A DNA stretch of 64,000 nucleotides from Pantoea sp. IMH (GTDB lineage: Bacteria; Pseudomonadota; Gammaproteobacteria; Enterobacterales; Enterobacteriaceae). This document shows positions 1 through 9,787 of this stretch, one piece after another; the stretch's first letter is position 1, and every line of letters begins with the position of its first letter. The stretch spans positions 186,001 through 250,000 of the forward strand of contig NZ_JFGT01000004.1 in NCBI RefSeq assembly GCF_000599885.1. Reading direction: 5' to 3'. Below the pieces are notes generated by a model that searched no databases, was not told the DNA's origin, and saw only the letters and a list, made by a program, of their open reading frames with translations. Made by a program: the position numbers and the translations under genes.

Positions 1-2
1 AT

Positions 3-161
3 GTGGCGAACCGTTATCACAGCCAGCTGCGCGGGACGCCCGAAGGCCGGGCGCTGCTGGAGCGTATCCGTGGGGTCGGACTGCTGGGATTCCTGCTGAA
101 CGGAAAAATCAGGATGAGCTACAAGCGCAAAATGCTTAACGTCCGCAGACGCGGCCTGTAG
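3..161 (+). CDS. C-terminal fragment of an unidentified protein, probably LPS-core related
   Basis: An open frame enters from the left edge and stops at TAG 159-161. It gives about 52 residues, very basic at the end (KIRMSYKRKMLNVRRRGL). I do not recognise the family. Several LPS-core glycosyltransferases end in such a basic, membrane-hugging tail, and the gene points toward a WabN-like deacetylase and more glycosyltransferases, so a core glycosyltransferase is the likeliest identity. That is inference from context. It converges with the deacetylase gene, 11 bp away. Confidence 0.45.
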   Translation: MANRYHSQLRGTPEGRALLERIRGVGLLGFLLNGKIRMSYKRKMLNVRRRGL

Positions 162-172
162 CTCACAGGGGA

Positions 173-1135
173 TCAGGGCGCCGGTTTTGTCAGCGCATAC
201 TCCGCTAACGTCATTCCCTGGGTACGGGCATGCAGCCAGCTGAAGAGCTGCTCAAGGTCGTCGTAAAGCCGGTCGATATCGGCCGCATCCTTAAAGGTCG
301 GGCTGCCGTCTGGCATAAATTCGGAGGAGTGGAGCATAAACTCGACGTAATCCGCCCCCTCAGCCAGCGTTTTTTCCGCAACGCCGATCATCTGCTGCAC
401 GTTACCGCCGGTAGGCCGCAGCCAGTGAACTGACGGGCTCCGCTGTTTACCACGCAGGCGATCATAACCCTGCTTCAACCCGTTCATCAGGCCTGAGTGC
501 TTATACTGAATGCTCATGGGGACTTCCAGCAGCGGAGAGTTACCGGGCCGCGAAATCGCCTCAGGATCCAGATAATAAGCGTGGCGGGGGAAATGCGTGT
601 AATCACTGCCTCCCTTACCCTGCGGCGCACCGGGTGAAAACGCCCAGTTGACCCGGGGCGTCACGGAGCAGTCGACCCGGTAGCCAAACTCAATCAGCAA
701 CCGGGCATAGGTTTCGTTAAAAGCCCAGCGTCCGGCGCGATGGCTGAGCATTTTTGTCTCAAAAGTTTCTTCCAGCAGCTGAGTCATATAAGCGATCTTT
801 TTATGCATTTCATCGCTGGGATACTCGATCAGGTAAGGCTGGAAACGCCAGTCGTCGCCGGTGAGATCAAAAGCAGGCGGGCTGTTCCACGCATGCAGGT
901 GCATACCCACTTCGCCGGTCTGTCGGGCAATCACATCGCGGGCAAATTCGATATAAACCGGATCGATCGCCATTTCATAATTGGTCAGCCAGGTCGGCTT
1001 AAAGCGGTATTTTTCGCAAAGTTGCTGGAAACGGGCAAGATAGCCTGCGTTTCGGGTGGTCACTTCACCGGAACGATTACGCCAAAGGTTATCGCCTTCG
1101 GTATCAATGGTAATAAGAAATGCGGGTTTGTTCAT
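173..1135 (-). CDS. wabN: WabN-like polysaccharide deacetylase (LPS core GlcNAc deacetylase)
   Basis: The 320-residue protein opens with a NodB-type metal-binding motif (FLITIDTEGDN, residues 7-17). It has a GEVGMHLHAWN segment near residue 75 carrying the paired histidines and SHRAGRWAFNE near 131, all typical of carbohydrate esterase family 4-like deacetylases. In Klebsiella and Serratia, WabN removes the acetyl group from the core GlcNAc added by WabH. The neighbouring gene at 1423 resembles WabH, which supports that role. There is no signal peptide, as expected for a cytoplasmic-face core enzyme. It is transcribed divergently from the glycosyltransferases. The fold is well supported. The exact substrate is inferred, and another O-antigen or core deacetylase remains possible. 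Confidence 0.65.
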   Translation of the reverse strand: MNKPAFLITIDTEGDNLWRNRSGEVTTRNAGYLARFQQLCEKYRFKPTWLTNYEMAIDPVYIEFARDVIARQTGEVGMHLHAWNSPPAFDLTGDDWRFQPYLIEYPSDEMHKKIAYMTQLLEETFETKMLSHRAGRWAFNETYARLLIEFGYRVDCSVTPRVNWAFSPGAPQGKGGSDYTHFPRHAYYLDPEAISRPGNSPLLEVPMSIQYKHSGLMNGLKQGYDRLRGKQRSPSVHWLRPTGGNVQQMIGVAEKTLAEGADYVEFMLHSSEFMPDGSPTFKDAADIDRLYDDLEQLFSWLHARTQGMTLAEYALTKPAP

Positions 1136-1422
1136 GCCGGTTTCAGACTCCGTAATAACCTTTCGCCTATGTTACGCCGCCAGCGTTGCGGCAGAAAGCT
1201 TTACCGAAGCCTTACGGGAAATGGGAATCAATGTAGCGCTATCTTTTTTAATTTTCTAAGATAACCTTGGTCATATAAAACAAACTTCTCCTTCCGGGAG
1301 AAAAACACAGCATAAAATCCCGCTGTCAAAACAAAGGGATATTTCTGAGCGGTAACTTCACTGGTGCAGGGAAAGCCAACCGCCCTGCTTTGCTGTGAGC
1401 GCCTCATTGAAAGGGTAAAAAA
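1136..1422. promoter_or_regulatory. Divergent intergenic region between the deacetylase and glycosyltransferase genes
   Basis: This 287 bp stretch separates two divergent genes and must hold both promoters. It becomes AT-rich around 1230-1345. A short dyad (TTCTCC-TTCC-GGAGAA) lies near 1290-1306. I see no ops/JUMPstart element here and no convincing -35/-10 pair that I would name. Confidence 0.35.
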
Positions 1423-2529
1423 TTGTCCAGACGCATCTTGATGATCATTGATGGCCTTCCCGGCGGGGGAGCAGAGAAAGTCGTACTCACTCTGTCTAAA
1501 GGGCTGATCGAACGGGGCCATCGGGTCACCCTCTTTTCATTGCGCACAATTTGCGAATACAGCATTCCTGAAGGTGTGGACTATCAGGTCGTTGCCGATC
1601 GCTGCAAAAAGCCCTGGCGCAAACTGACCGAGCTGGACCGCCGTGCTGCGCTGCTTGATGAGGCCGTTGAGGCGGCTGAGGCATCGGAAGGCCCCTTCGA
1701 TCTTGTGTTATCACATCTGCATAAAACGGACCGTATCGTCAGCCGCTGTAAACAGCTACCGCCTGAAAAAACGTGGTTTTGCATTCATGGCGTTTTTTCT
1801 GCGTCCTATCTGGCGCGCCGTAAAGGATTTTCCCGATGGTTTAAGAAGCTAAAAACGCGTAGCGTTTACCGGCATCGCAATCTGGTGGGTGTGTCACAGT
1901 ATGTTATCGACGATCTGAAAGAGGTATTTCACGTCAGGCCAGACAAGGCCCGGGTCATCTGTAACCCTTTCGATATTGAGGCAATCCAACAGCTTTCACG
2001 GGAGCCGTGCAGTCTGGAAGGAAAAGACTATCTGATCCATGTGGGGCGTTTTCATCAGACCAAACGCCACGATCGTCTGCTCCGTGCCTATGCGAAAAGT
2101 GCGTTAACTGTACCCCTGGTACTGATTGGCCAGGGCAGCAGCGAAGCGACCGCGGCGCTTAAGCGTCTGTCAGAAGCGCTGAATATCGCTGACAGAGTGA
2201 TTTTCAAAGGGTTCACCTGTAATCCCTATCCCTGGATCCGCCACGCCAGAGCGCTGATCGTCAGCTCGGACAGTGAGGGGTTTGGCAACGTGCTGGTTGA
2301 AGCGCTGATTTGCGGTACGCCCATTGTCAGTACCCGCTGCCCCGGTGGACCAGCCAGCATCATGACGGGCGATCTGGCGATGGGGCTTGCTGAGATGAAT
2401 GAAGAGTCGCTCGCCGCCACCATGAGAGCGGTTTATCAGCATCCTCCGGCTCTTGAGAATCTGGATTTAACGGTCTACAGCATTGAGGCTGTATGCCAGC
2501 AATACCTTGATCTTATAACACCTGATTAA
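1423..2529 (+). CDS. wabH: Family 4 glycosyltransferase, WabH-like
   Basis: The 368-residue protein has a GT-B fold. Its N-terminal donor-side motif is DGLPGGGAEKV (residues 10-20), and a C-terminal SDSEGFGNVLVEAL block with the EX7E signature lies near residues 285-300. In Klebsiella, WabH adds GlcNAc to the WabG-added galacturonate, and the deacetylase next door fits that pair. The start is TTG 1423, preceded by AAAGGG at good spacing; the in-frame ATG at 1441 lacks a ribosome-binding site. It is the first gene of the rightward cluster, followed by a 213 bp gap. GT4 membership is clear. The WabH assignment comes from recalled similarity plus context and could be another core hexosyltransferase. 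Confidence 0.65.
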   Translation: MSRRILMIIDGLPGGGAEKVVLTLSKGLIERGHRVTLFSLRTICEYSIPEGVDYQVVADRCKKPWRKLTELDRRAALLDEAVEAAEASEGPFDLVLSHLHKTDRIVSRCKQLPPEKTWFCIHGVFSASYLARRKGFSRWFKKLKTRSVYRHRNLVGVSQYVIDDLKEVFHVRPDKARVICNPFDIEAIQQLSREPCSLEGKDYLIHVGRFHQTKRHDRLLRAYAKSALTVPLVLIGQGSSEATAALKRLSEALNIADRVIFKGFTCNPYPWIRHARALIVSSDSEGFGNVLVEALICGTPIVSTRCPGGPASIMTGDLAMGLAEMNEESLAATMRAVYQHPPALENLDLTVYSIEAVCQQYLDLITPD

Positions 2530-2695
2530 CCGGGCGCGGACGTCAGCGCGACAGGCTTTATTGGTTTACCCGTTACCCTATTTTTACGCTACTTGTAAGG
2601 TTTAGCCCATGATAACGCTCACATACAGGAACGGATATCAGAGCTTTGTGAAACTACACGGCTTCATCACCGATCCTGTACAAGACAGTTTAGCG

Positions 2696-2718
2696 CCTCT
2701 CAGTTGCAGAGGTTTTTT
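2696..2718 (+). terminator. Leader hairpin with T-run before the GT9 gene
   Basis: CCTCT (2696-2700) pairs with AGAGG (2708-2712) across a 7-nt loop and is followed by six T. It ends only 24 bp before the GTG start of the next gene, so it could terminate the upstream transcript or act as an attenuator in the leader of the GT9 gene. The stem is short, so strength is uncertain. Confidence 0.45.
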
Positions 2719-2742
2719 CAGTTCGCTCAGGGAGAGTAGAGC

Positions 2743-3840
2743 GTGAGTTATGTTCTTTTATTTTGTCTTCTTTTTCCGGTCAAGATGCTGTTTAAACTGG
2801 TAAAGAAAAAAAGCGGACGCAATCTGGTGATCCAGACGGCGAAAATCGGTGATTTTCTCAATATCACGCCGCTACTCAGCCATTTACAGCACAGCGATGC
2901 CCTGCTTAGCCGCTCAGTTGCGCCCCTGGCCAGGCACGACGCCACGCTGGATGAGATTTTTTATATTGAGGATCATAAAGACAGTTTGCTGACGAAGCTC
3001 CGGCTCATCTTCCGGTTGATGAACAGATACGACAATATTTATCTGCTGCATCCTAATAACATCAACTTATTCTTTGCCGCCTGCTGCAATGCCAGCAACA
3101 AGCAATTTCTCTCTATGTACCGGCGCAGAGCCTACCAGGCGCTCTTTTATCTCACCGCAACGGGAACGGTTGAGCATGAGAAAACCACGCTGACGCTGGA
3201 AAATTATCTCAAACTCGCCGATCGTTCACTCACTAAAGAGAGCTATCCAAAGCACGCAACGTTGCCGTTGCTGAAGCCGCAGGAGACGCCGCAAGAGGTG
3301 TTCCGCCGGGACAAAATCAAAATTGGCATCAGCATTTCCGCCGGAAATCAGGCAAAAACGATCCCGCCCGTTATCTGGAAGCGGCTGTTTGACCGCCTGA
3401 GCGACCTGCCCTGCCTGTTTTATGTTTTCGGTTCGCCTAATGAACTTCCGCGACTTGATGCGCTCTATAATGAGATCGGACAGGCCGATAACATTGTGAA
3501 TTTGATAGGTAAAGTCTCTCTGGAAGGCTTGCCTTGGGCTATCGGTAACATGGATTTCTACGTGGCATCAGACTCCGGCAATGTTTATATTGCGGATTCG
3601 CAACATGTCCCGGTCATCTTAATTTATGGTCCCTGCTGCGTTGAAGAGCAGCGTCCGCTGGGTGACGTTTTATTGATCGGGCCGGATCACATCGCCCCTT
3701 CATCCTTTGTTTTCCATGCTCTTTATCAGTTTACGCATCCGGTTGAACAGTTGTACGATCTCAACCAGCAAAAACTGGATGCTATTCACGCCTTTATTAT
3801 GGCGCGTCATCCCGACCTGACGCCTGAACAGAAGATATAA
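2743..3840 (+). CDS. Family 9 glycosyltransferase (heptosyltransferase-like)
   Basis: The 365-residue protein begins at GTG 2743 behind a GGGAGAG ribosome-binding site. A hydrophobic N-terminal segment (residues 4-20) suggests membrane contact. It is followed by the GT9 N-terminal motif (NLVIQTAKIGDFLNITPLL, about residues 27-45). The C-terminal block ASDSGNVYIADSQHVPVILIYG matches the DSGPMHLAAALG-like acceptor/donor motif, but with Asn-Val-Tyr in place of Pro-Met-His. That divergence suggests a sugar other than a standard inner-core heptose. Its 5' half looks less GC-rich than flanking waa genes, which fits exchange of outer-core genes. The substrate is unknown. It lies 8 bp upstream of the GT2 gene and is probably co-transcribed with it. 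Confidence 0.6.
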   Translation: MSYVLLFCLLFPVKMLFKLVKKKSGRNLVIQTAKIGDFLNITPLLSHLQHSDALLSRSVAPLARHDATLDEIFYIEDHKDSLLTKLRLIFRLMNRYDNIYLLHPNNINLFFAACCNASNKQFLSMYRRRAYQALFYLTATGTVEHEKTTLTLENYLKLADRSLTKESYPKHATLPLLKPQETPQEVFRRDKIKIGISISAGNQAKTIPPVIWKRLFDRLSDLPCLFYVFGSPNELPRLDALYNEIGQADNIVNLIGKVSLEGLPWAIGNMDFYVASDSGNVYIADSQHVPVILIYGPCCVEEQRPLGDVLLIGPDHIAPSSFVFHALYQFTHPVEQLYDLNQQKLDAIHAFIMARHPDLTPEQKI

Positions 3841-3848
3841 CCCTGAGT

Positions 3849-4847
3849 ATGATGCCGCATTCTGAAGACGGGCTTCCCAGCCTGAGCGTGATCGTCCCGA
3901 TGTATAATGCCGGGAAAAGCTTCCGTGCGTTTATGGAATCCCTACTGGCACAACGCCTGCAGTCGCTCGAAATTATCATCGTCAATGATGGTTCTACCGA
4001 TGAATCGGCAGAGATGGCGCACCGCTATGCCGCCAGCCATTCGCATATCCAGGTCATCGACCAGCCAAATGGCGGCGTATCGAGAGCGCGAAATGCCGGC
4101 CTTGCCATCGCCCGTGGCCGCTACGTGACTTTCCCAGACGCCGACGATACGCTCTCTTCCGCCATGTACAGCACGCTGATTGCAATGGCTGACGCGGACG
4201 ATCTTGATGTCGTGCAGTGCAATGCGGAGCGCGTATTCACCGGGGGGCGGACAAAGCCGCTTATTCCCACCGATCGGTTACGTTCAACGGATGTGCTTGA
4301 TGGTCCTGCTTGGCTGAGCAAAGCCCTGGCGACCAACCGGTATCTGCACGTCGTCTGGATGGGCATCTACCGTCTGTCGCTTATCCGTCAACTGGATCTT
4401 CAGTTTGAACCGGGCCTGCATCATCAGGATATCCCCTGGACAACCGAGCTGATGATGAATGTTAAACGCGTCCGCTATACGGATGAGATTCTGTACAGCT
4501 ACTACGTTCATGACCAGTCGATCAGCAACCGGAAACGCACCGGCGAGAAAAACGTCGCCTATCAGCGCCACTACCTGAAAATCGCCCGGATGCTGGATGA
4601 GATCAATCAGCGTTACCGCGACAAAGTTAAAATCTCCCCCGAGTTACACCGTCAGGTAACCAAAGAGGCGCTGACCGTCTGTCACGCTATCCGCCGGGAG
4701 CCAGAGGAGCAGGCGCGGCAGGCGATAATCGCCGATCTCTTTGCTACCGGGACGCCGGGCCGGATGGTGCGTAATGCCAGAGGCGTTCGCCAGTGGTATC
4801 AGCTTCTGTTGTGGCTGGGCCGCATCTGGCGCTGGCGGAAACGGTAA
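3849..4847 (+). CDS. Family 2 glycosyltransferase
   Basis: The 332-residue protein has a classic GT-A domain: SVIVPMYNAGKSFRAF near residue 12, IIIVNDGSTDES near 38, NGGVSRARNAGL near 72 and the metal-binding FPDADD near 92. The C-terminal third (basic, ending RIWRWRKR) probably touches the membrane. It begins 8 bp after the GT9 gene; the start may be either Met of the Met-Met pair. It most likely adds an outer-core sugar, but the acceptor and donor cannot be read from sequence. It resembles hexosyltransferases of LPS and exopolysaccharide loci generally. Confidence 0.7.
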   Translation: MMPHSEDGLPSLSVIVPMYNAGKSFRAFMESLLAQRLQSLEIIIVNDGSTDESAEMAHRYAASHSHIQVIDQPNGGVSRARNAGLAIARGRYVTFPDADDTLSSAMYSTLIAMADADDLDVVQCNAERVFTGGRTKPLIPTDRLRSTDVLDGPAWLSKALATNRYLHVVWMGIYRLSLIRQLDLQFEPGLHHQDIPWTTELMMNVKRVRYTDEILYSYYVHDQSISNRKRTGEKNVAYQRHYLKIARMLDEINQRYRDKVKISPELHRQVTKEALTVCHAIRREPEEQARQAIIADLFATGTPGRMVRNARGVRQWYQLLLWLGRIWRWRKR

Positions 4848-4917
4848 TGTTGCGCCGCGCTGGCTTTTCCCCTCGCGGCGTTTGCCTTACAATCGGTTCA
4901 CTTTTTACTGAGACACA

Positions 4918-6009
4918 ATGAGTATGGCTACGCCTCAACCGATTCCTGCTTCGTTTGCGCCACAGAATATTCTGCTCATCAAGCTGCGTCATCACGGTGA
5001 TATGCTGCTTACCACTCCCGTGATTCACGCCCTTCGCCACCGCTACCCGCAGGCGAATATTGACGTGCTGCTCTACCAGGAAACCCGGCCAATGCTCCAG
5101 GCGCATCCGGCCATACGCCATCTTCACTGTATTGACCGGAACTGGAAGAAGGAAGGACGGGTTAAACGGCTCAACTATGAACTGGCGTTAATCAACACCC
5201 TCCGCCAGGGCCGCTACGATCTGGTGATCAACCTTGCAGACCAGTGGCGCAGCGCGATACTTACTGCGCTCACCGGCGCTCAGGTCAGAATTGGCTTCGG
5301 TTTTCATAAGCGGCGCGGCGCAATCTGGCGTCTGGCCCATACTCATCTCGTCTCGACAGAGAAGCACAGCCAGCTGCATACCGCAGAACAGAATCTTGTT
5401 GCCCTGACGCCGCTGGGCATTCCCCTCACGGGCTGGTCAGCCGCAATGCATTACGATCAAGAAGACTGGCTGAACACGCAGGCTGCGCTGGCGAAACATC
5501 AGACGGAACCAGGGCCTTATATCGTCATCCAGCCCACTTCACGCTGGGTGTTTAAGTGCTGGGAAGACAGCAAAATGGCCGGGCTGATTGATGCGCTCGC
5601 CGATGCCGGTACCCACATTGTGCTGACTGCGGCGCCGGATAAAAAAGAGCAGGCGATGATCGATCATATTCTTTCTCTCTGCCACAGCCAGCAAGTGATC
5701 TCGTTAGCGGGACAGCTAACGCTGCCACAGCTGGCCGCGCTTATCGATCATGCCCGGCTGTTTATTGGTGTCGACTCGGCGCCGATGCATATGGCCGCCG
5801 CGCTGGATACGCCCTGTATCGCGCTTTTTGGACCCACCAAGCTGACGCAGTGGCGTCCATGGGGAGAGAAAAATCAGGTTATCTGGGCTGGTGACTATGC
5901 GCCGCTTCCCGCCCCTGACAGCATTGATACCAAAACGCAAACCCGCTATCTCTCGGCCATCCCGCTTGAAGAAGTTGTCAACGCTGCAAGGAAATTTCTC
6001 GATGAGTAA
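4918..6009 (+). CDS. waaQ: LPS core heptosyltransferase III WaaQ
   Basis: The 363-residue GT9 protein transfers heptose III onto heptose II of the inner core from ADP-heptose at the cytoplasmic face of the inner membrane. The N-terminal motif NILLIKLRHHGDMLLTTPVIHALR (residues 16-39) and the C-terminal FIGVDSAPMHMAAALDTPCIALFGPT (about 280-305) are the full GT9 signatures and close to WaaQ. A 70 bp gap after the GT2 gene leaves room for a promoter. Its last 8 bases overlap wabG (ATGAGTAA), indicating translational coupling. Assignment as WaaQ rather than another heptosyltransferase rests on this wabG linkage, which is conserved in Klebsiella and Serratia. Confidence 0.85.
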   Translation: MSMATPQPIPASFAPQNILLIKLRHHGDMLLTTPVIHALRHRYPQANIDVLLYQETRPMLQAHPAIRHLHCIDRNWKKEGRVKRLNYELALINTLRQGRYDLVINLADQWRSAILTALTGAQVRIGFGFHKRRGAIWRLAHTHLVSTEKHSQLHTAEQNLVALTPLGIPLTGWSAAMHYDQEDWLNTQAALAKHQTEPGPYIVIQPTSRWVFKCWEDSKMAGLIDALADAGTHIVLTAAPDKKEQAMIDHILSLCHSQQVISLAGQLTLPQLAALIDHARLFIGVDSAPMHMAAALDTPCIALFGPTKLTQWRPWGEKNQVIWAGDYAPLPAPDSIDTKTQTRYLSAIPLEEVVNAARKFLDE

Positions 6010-7135
6010 AGTTCGGCTGGCAATAGTCCGGCAAAAGTATCGCCCTGATGGTGGCGCAGAGCGCTTTATTTCCCGCGCCCTGGAAGCGCTGGACGATGAC
6101 AGCCTTGAACTGAACATCATCACCCGTAGCTGGCAGGGAGAACCCAAGCCGGCGTGGCATCTCCACATCTGCAACCCAAAGAAGTGGGGCCGCATCTCTC
6201 GTGAACGTGGGTTTGCCATCGCTGCACGCGAGTGCTGGCAGCGGGAGCAGTTTGATATTGTGCAGAGCCATGAGCGCATTGTGGGCTGCGATATTTTCCG
6301 GGCTGGAGACGGCGTCCATCGCGTGTGGCTCGAACAGCGTGCGCGCATAATCTCTCCTCTTCAGCGTACGCTCACCCAGCTCAGCGGCTACCATCGCTAT
6401 GTTATGGCCGCCGAAGAGGCGATGTTCCGCTCGCCCTCGCTGAAGAAAATCATCTGTAACTCGCTGATGGTTAAAAACGATATTATTCGCTGCTTTCAGG
6501 TGCCGGAAGAGAAGTTCGCAGTAATTTATAATGCTATCGACGCCCAGCGTTTTACGCCTGCGACCGCTTCACAACGTCAGCAGTCCCGCAGCGACCTGGG
6601 GCTGCCTGCCGACGCCAAAGTCTTTATCTATGTGGGATCGGGCTTTGAACGTAAGGGACTGAAAGCGAGCATTGAAGCGATTGCTGTCACCACCGCTCAC
6701 CTTCTGGTGGTCGGCCAGGATAAGCAGCAGTCCCGATACCGTCAACTGGCCCAACGGCTGGGCTGCGAAGACCGCCTTCATTTTTGCGGCGTCCAGAATA
6801 ACGTTATCCCTTTTTACCATGCTGCCGACGGGCTGATTCTACCGACGCTGTACGATCCTTTTCCCAACGTCATTCTGGAAGCGATGGCCTGCGGCCTTCC
6901 GGTTATTACCAGTTTTACCTGCGGTGGTGCTGAATTTATCGTGAATGGTCAGCAGGGTTATGTGTGCGATGCGCTCGATGTGCCGGCGCTGATCTCAGCA
7001 GTTCAGGCTATTCCTCAACGTAGCGCCGACAGCAGCATGGGCGACGCGGCGCGTGAGCGCGTGCTTGGCTGCAGCCCTGCGGCGCTGGCGAACCAACTTC
7101 ATGCGCTGTATCAAGAAGTCTTACGGCAGCCCTGA
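6002..7135 (+). CDS. wabG: LPS core galacturonosyltransferase WabG
   Basis: The 377-residue GT4 protein starts at ATG 6002, inside the end of waaQ. It shows the N-terminal RLAIVRQKYRPDGGAERF motif, IYVGSGFERKGL near residue 205 and the C-terminal PTLYDPFPNVILEAMACGLPVI block. In Klebsiella, WabG adds galacturonic acid to heptose II, giving the core negative charge without phosphate. It is related to E. coli WaaG, a glucosyltransferase, so the donor could be glucose. The waaE/waaQ context favours WabG. The longer reading frame upstream of 6002 is an overlap with waaQ, not a longer protein. Confidence 0.8.
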   Translation: MSKVRLAIVRQKYRPDGGAERFISRALEALDDDSLELNIITRSWQGEPKPAWHLHICNPKKWGRISRERGFAIAARECWQREQFDIVQSHERIVGCDIFRAGDGVHRVWLEQRARIISPLQRTLTQLSGYHRYVMAAEEAMFRSPSLKKIICNSLMVKNDIIRCFQVPEEKFAVIYNAIDAQRFTPATASQRQQSRSDLGLPADAKVFIYVGSGFERKGLKASIEAIAVTTAHLLVVGQDKQQSRYRQLAQRLGCEDRLHFCGVQNNVIPFYHAADGLILPTLYDPFPNVILEAMACGLPVITSFTCGGAEFIVNGQQGYVCDALDVPALISAVQAIPQRSADSSMGDAARERVLGCSPAALANQLHALYQEVLRQP

Positions 7136-7239
7136 TGAAGTAGTGTGAGCGCCGGGAACTTATCTGCTAACATGCCGTATTAGTTCTTTTTTTTGGTATT
7201 TTCCGGCGTGAGTCTCTCCGCATTTTGTAAGACACTGTG

Positions 7240-8514
7240 ATGACAACACTTTATACCGTTCTGCTCTATCTTATTCAGCCGCTGATCTGGCTCCGGCTCT
7301 GGCTGCGCGGCCGGAAAGCGCCGGCCTACCGTAAACGCTGGGCCGAACGCTATGGTTTCTGCAAAGGCAAAGTGAAGCCGGACGGTATTCTGCTGCACTC
7401 CGTCTCCGTGGGAGAGACCCTGGCGGCCGTGCCGCTGGTCAGGGCGCTTCGTCATCGCTATCCCTCTATGCCCATTACCGTGACGACGATGACGCCAACC
7501 GGCTCTGAGCGTGCCGCCTCCGCTTTCGGTAAAGACGTGCATCACGTCTATCTGCCTTACGATCTGCCTGGTTCGATGAATCGCTTTCTGGATAACGTCA
7601 ATCCACGCCTGGTCATCATTATGGAAACCGAGCTCTGGCCGAATATGATCGCCCAGCTCCATAACCGCAAAATTCCGCTGGTCATCGCCAATGCCCGTCT
7701 TTCTGAGCGTTCTGCGAAAGGTTACGCCAGGCTGGGTAAATTTATGCAGAGGTTGCTGCAACGCATCACGCTGATCGCCGCGCAAAACGAGGAAGATGGC
7801 GAACGCTTTGTCAGCCTTGGCCTGAGGCGTTCACAGCTGACGGTAACCGGTAGCCTGAAATTTGATATCTCCGTCACGCCAGAACTGGCCGCCAGGGCGA
7901 TCACACTGCGCCGGCAATGGGCCTCGCGTCGTCCGGTCTGGATCGCCACCAGCACCCACGAAGGTGAAGAAAGCATCATCCTTGACGCTCACCGACGCCT
8001 CCTGGGCCGCTTTCCTAATCTGCTGCTGATCCTGGTGCCCCGCCATCCCGAACGCTTTTCAACCGCCCGTGAACTGACGCAAAAAGCGGGATTCAGCTTT
8101 ATTTTGCGCAGCAGTGGTGAGATCCCTTCAGGCAGTACCCAGGTCGTCATTGGCGATACCATGGGTGAACTGATGCTGCTTTATGGGATTGCCGATCTGG
8201 CCTTCGTCGGGGGAAGCCTGGTTGAGCGAGGCGGGCATAATCCTCTGGAAGCCGCAGCCCATGCGCTGCCGGTTCTGATGGGGCCGCACACCTTCAATTT
8301 CAAAGATATCTGCGCCAGACTTCAGCAAGCGGACGGGATGATTACCGTGACGGACGCCGCGTCGCTGGATAAAGAAATTGGCACGCTGCTGACGGACGAA
8401 GATTACCGTCTTTACTATGGCCGTCATGCCGTAGAGGTGCTTCATCAGAATCAGGGCGCGCTGCAGCGTCTGCTACAGTTACTCGAACCTTATCTGCCAC
8501 AGCGGAATCACTAA
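7240..8514 (+). CDS. waaA: Kdo transferase WaaA (KdtA)
   Basis: The 424-residue enzyme adds two Kdo residues to lipid IVA, an essential step between lipid A and core assembly. The N-terminal hydrophobic anchor (TLYTVLLYLIQPLIWLRLWLRG), HSVSVGETLAA near residue 50, METELWPN near 128 and FVGGSLVERGGHNPLEAAA near 325 match the GT30 family closely. I chose ATG 7240, which gives nearly the same length as E. coli WaaA (425); GTG 7237 is an alternative. A 104 bp gap with a T-run separates it from wabG, so it probably has its own promoter. It abuts waaE directly. Confidence 0.95.
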   Translation: MTTLYTVLLYLIQPLIWLRLWLRGRKAPAYRKRWAERYGFCKGKVKPDGILLHSVSVGETLAAVPLVRALRHRYPSMPITVTTMTPTGSERAASAFGKDVHHVYLPYDLPGSMNRFLDNVNPRLVIIMETELWPNMIAQLHNRKIPLVIANARLSERSAKGYARLGKFMQRLLQRITLIAAQNEEDGERFVSLGLRRSQLTVTGSLKFDISVTPELAARAITLRRQWASRRPVWIATSTHEGEESIILDAHRRLLGRFPNLLLILVPRHPERFSTARELTQKAGFSFILRSSGEIPSGSTQVVIGDTMGELMLLYGIADLAFVGGSLVERGGHNPLEAAAHALPVLMGPHTFNFKDICARLQQADGMITVTDAASLDKEIGTLLTDEDYRLYYGRHAVEVLHQNQGALQRLLQLLEPYLPQRNH

Positions 8515-9767
<1,253 letters not shown>

Positions 9768-9787
9768 GTCAGAGGACGCTGAATCAC

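Noticed and set aside
1756-1768. GGCGGTAGCT on the minus strand inside the GT4 gene, resembling the ops/JUMPstart element (GGCGGTAGCGT)
   Set aside because: It lies within coding sequence on the wrong strand, is incomplete, and is not in a leader region.
5978-6348. Long minus-strand frames opposite wabG and other GC-rich genes
   Set aside because: They are shadows of strongly coding genes on the other strand with no ribosome-binding sites or recognisable domains.
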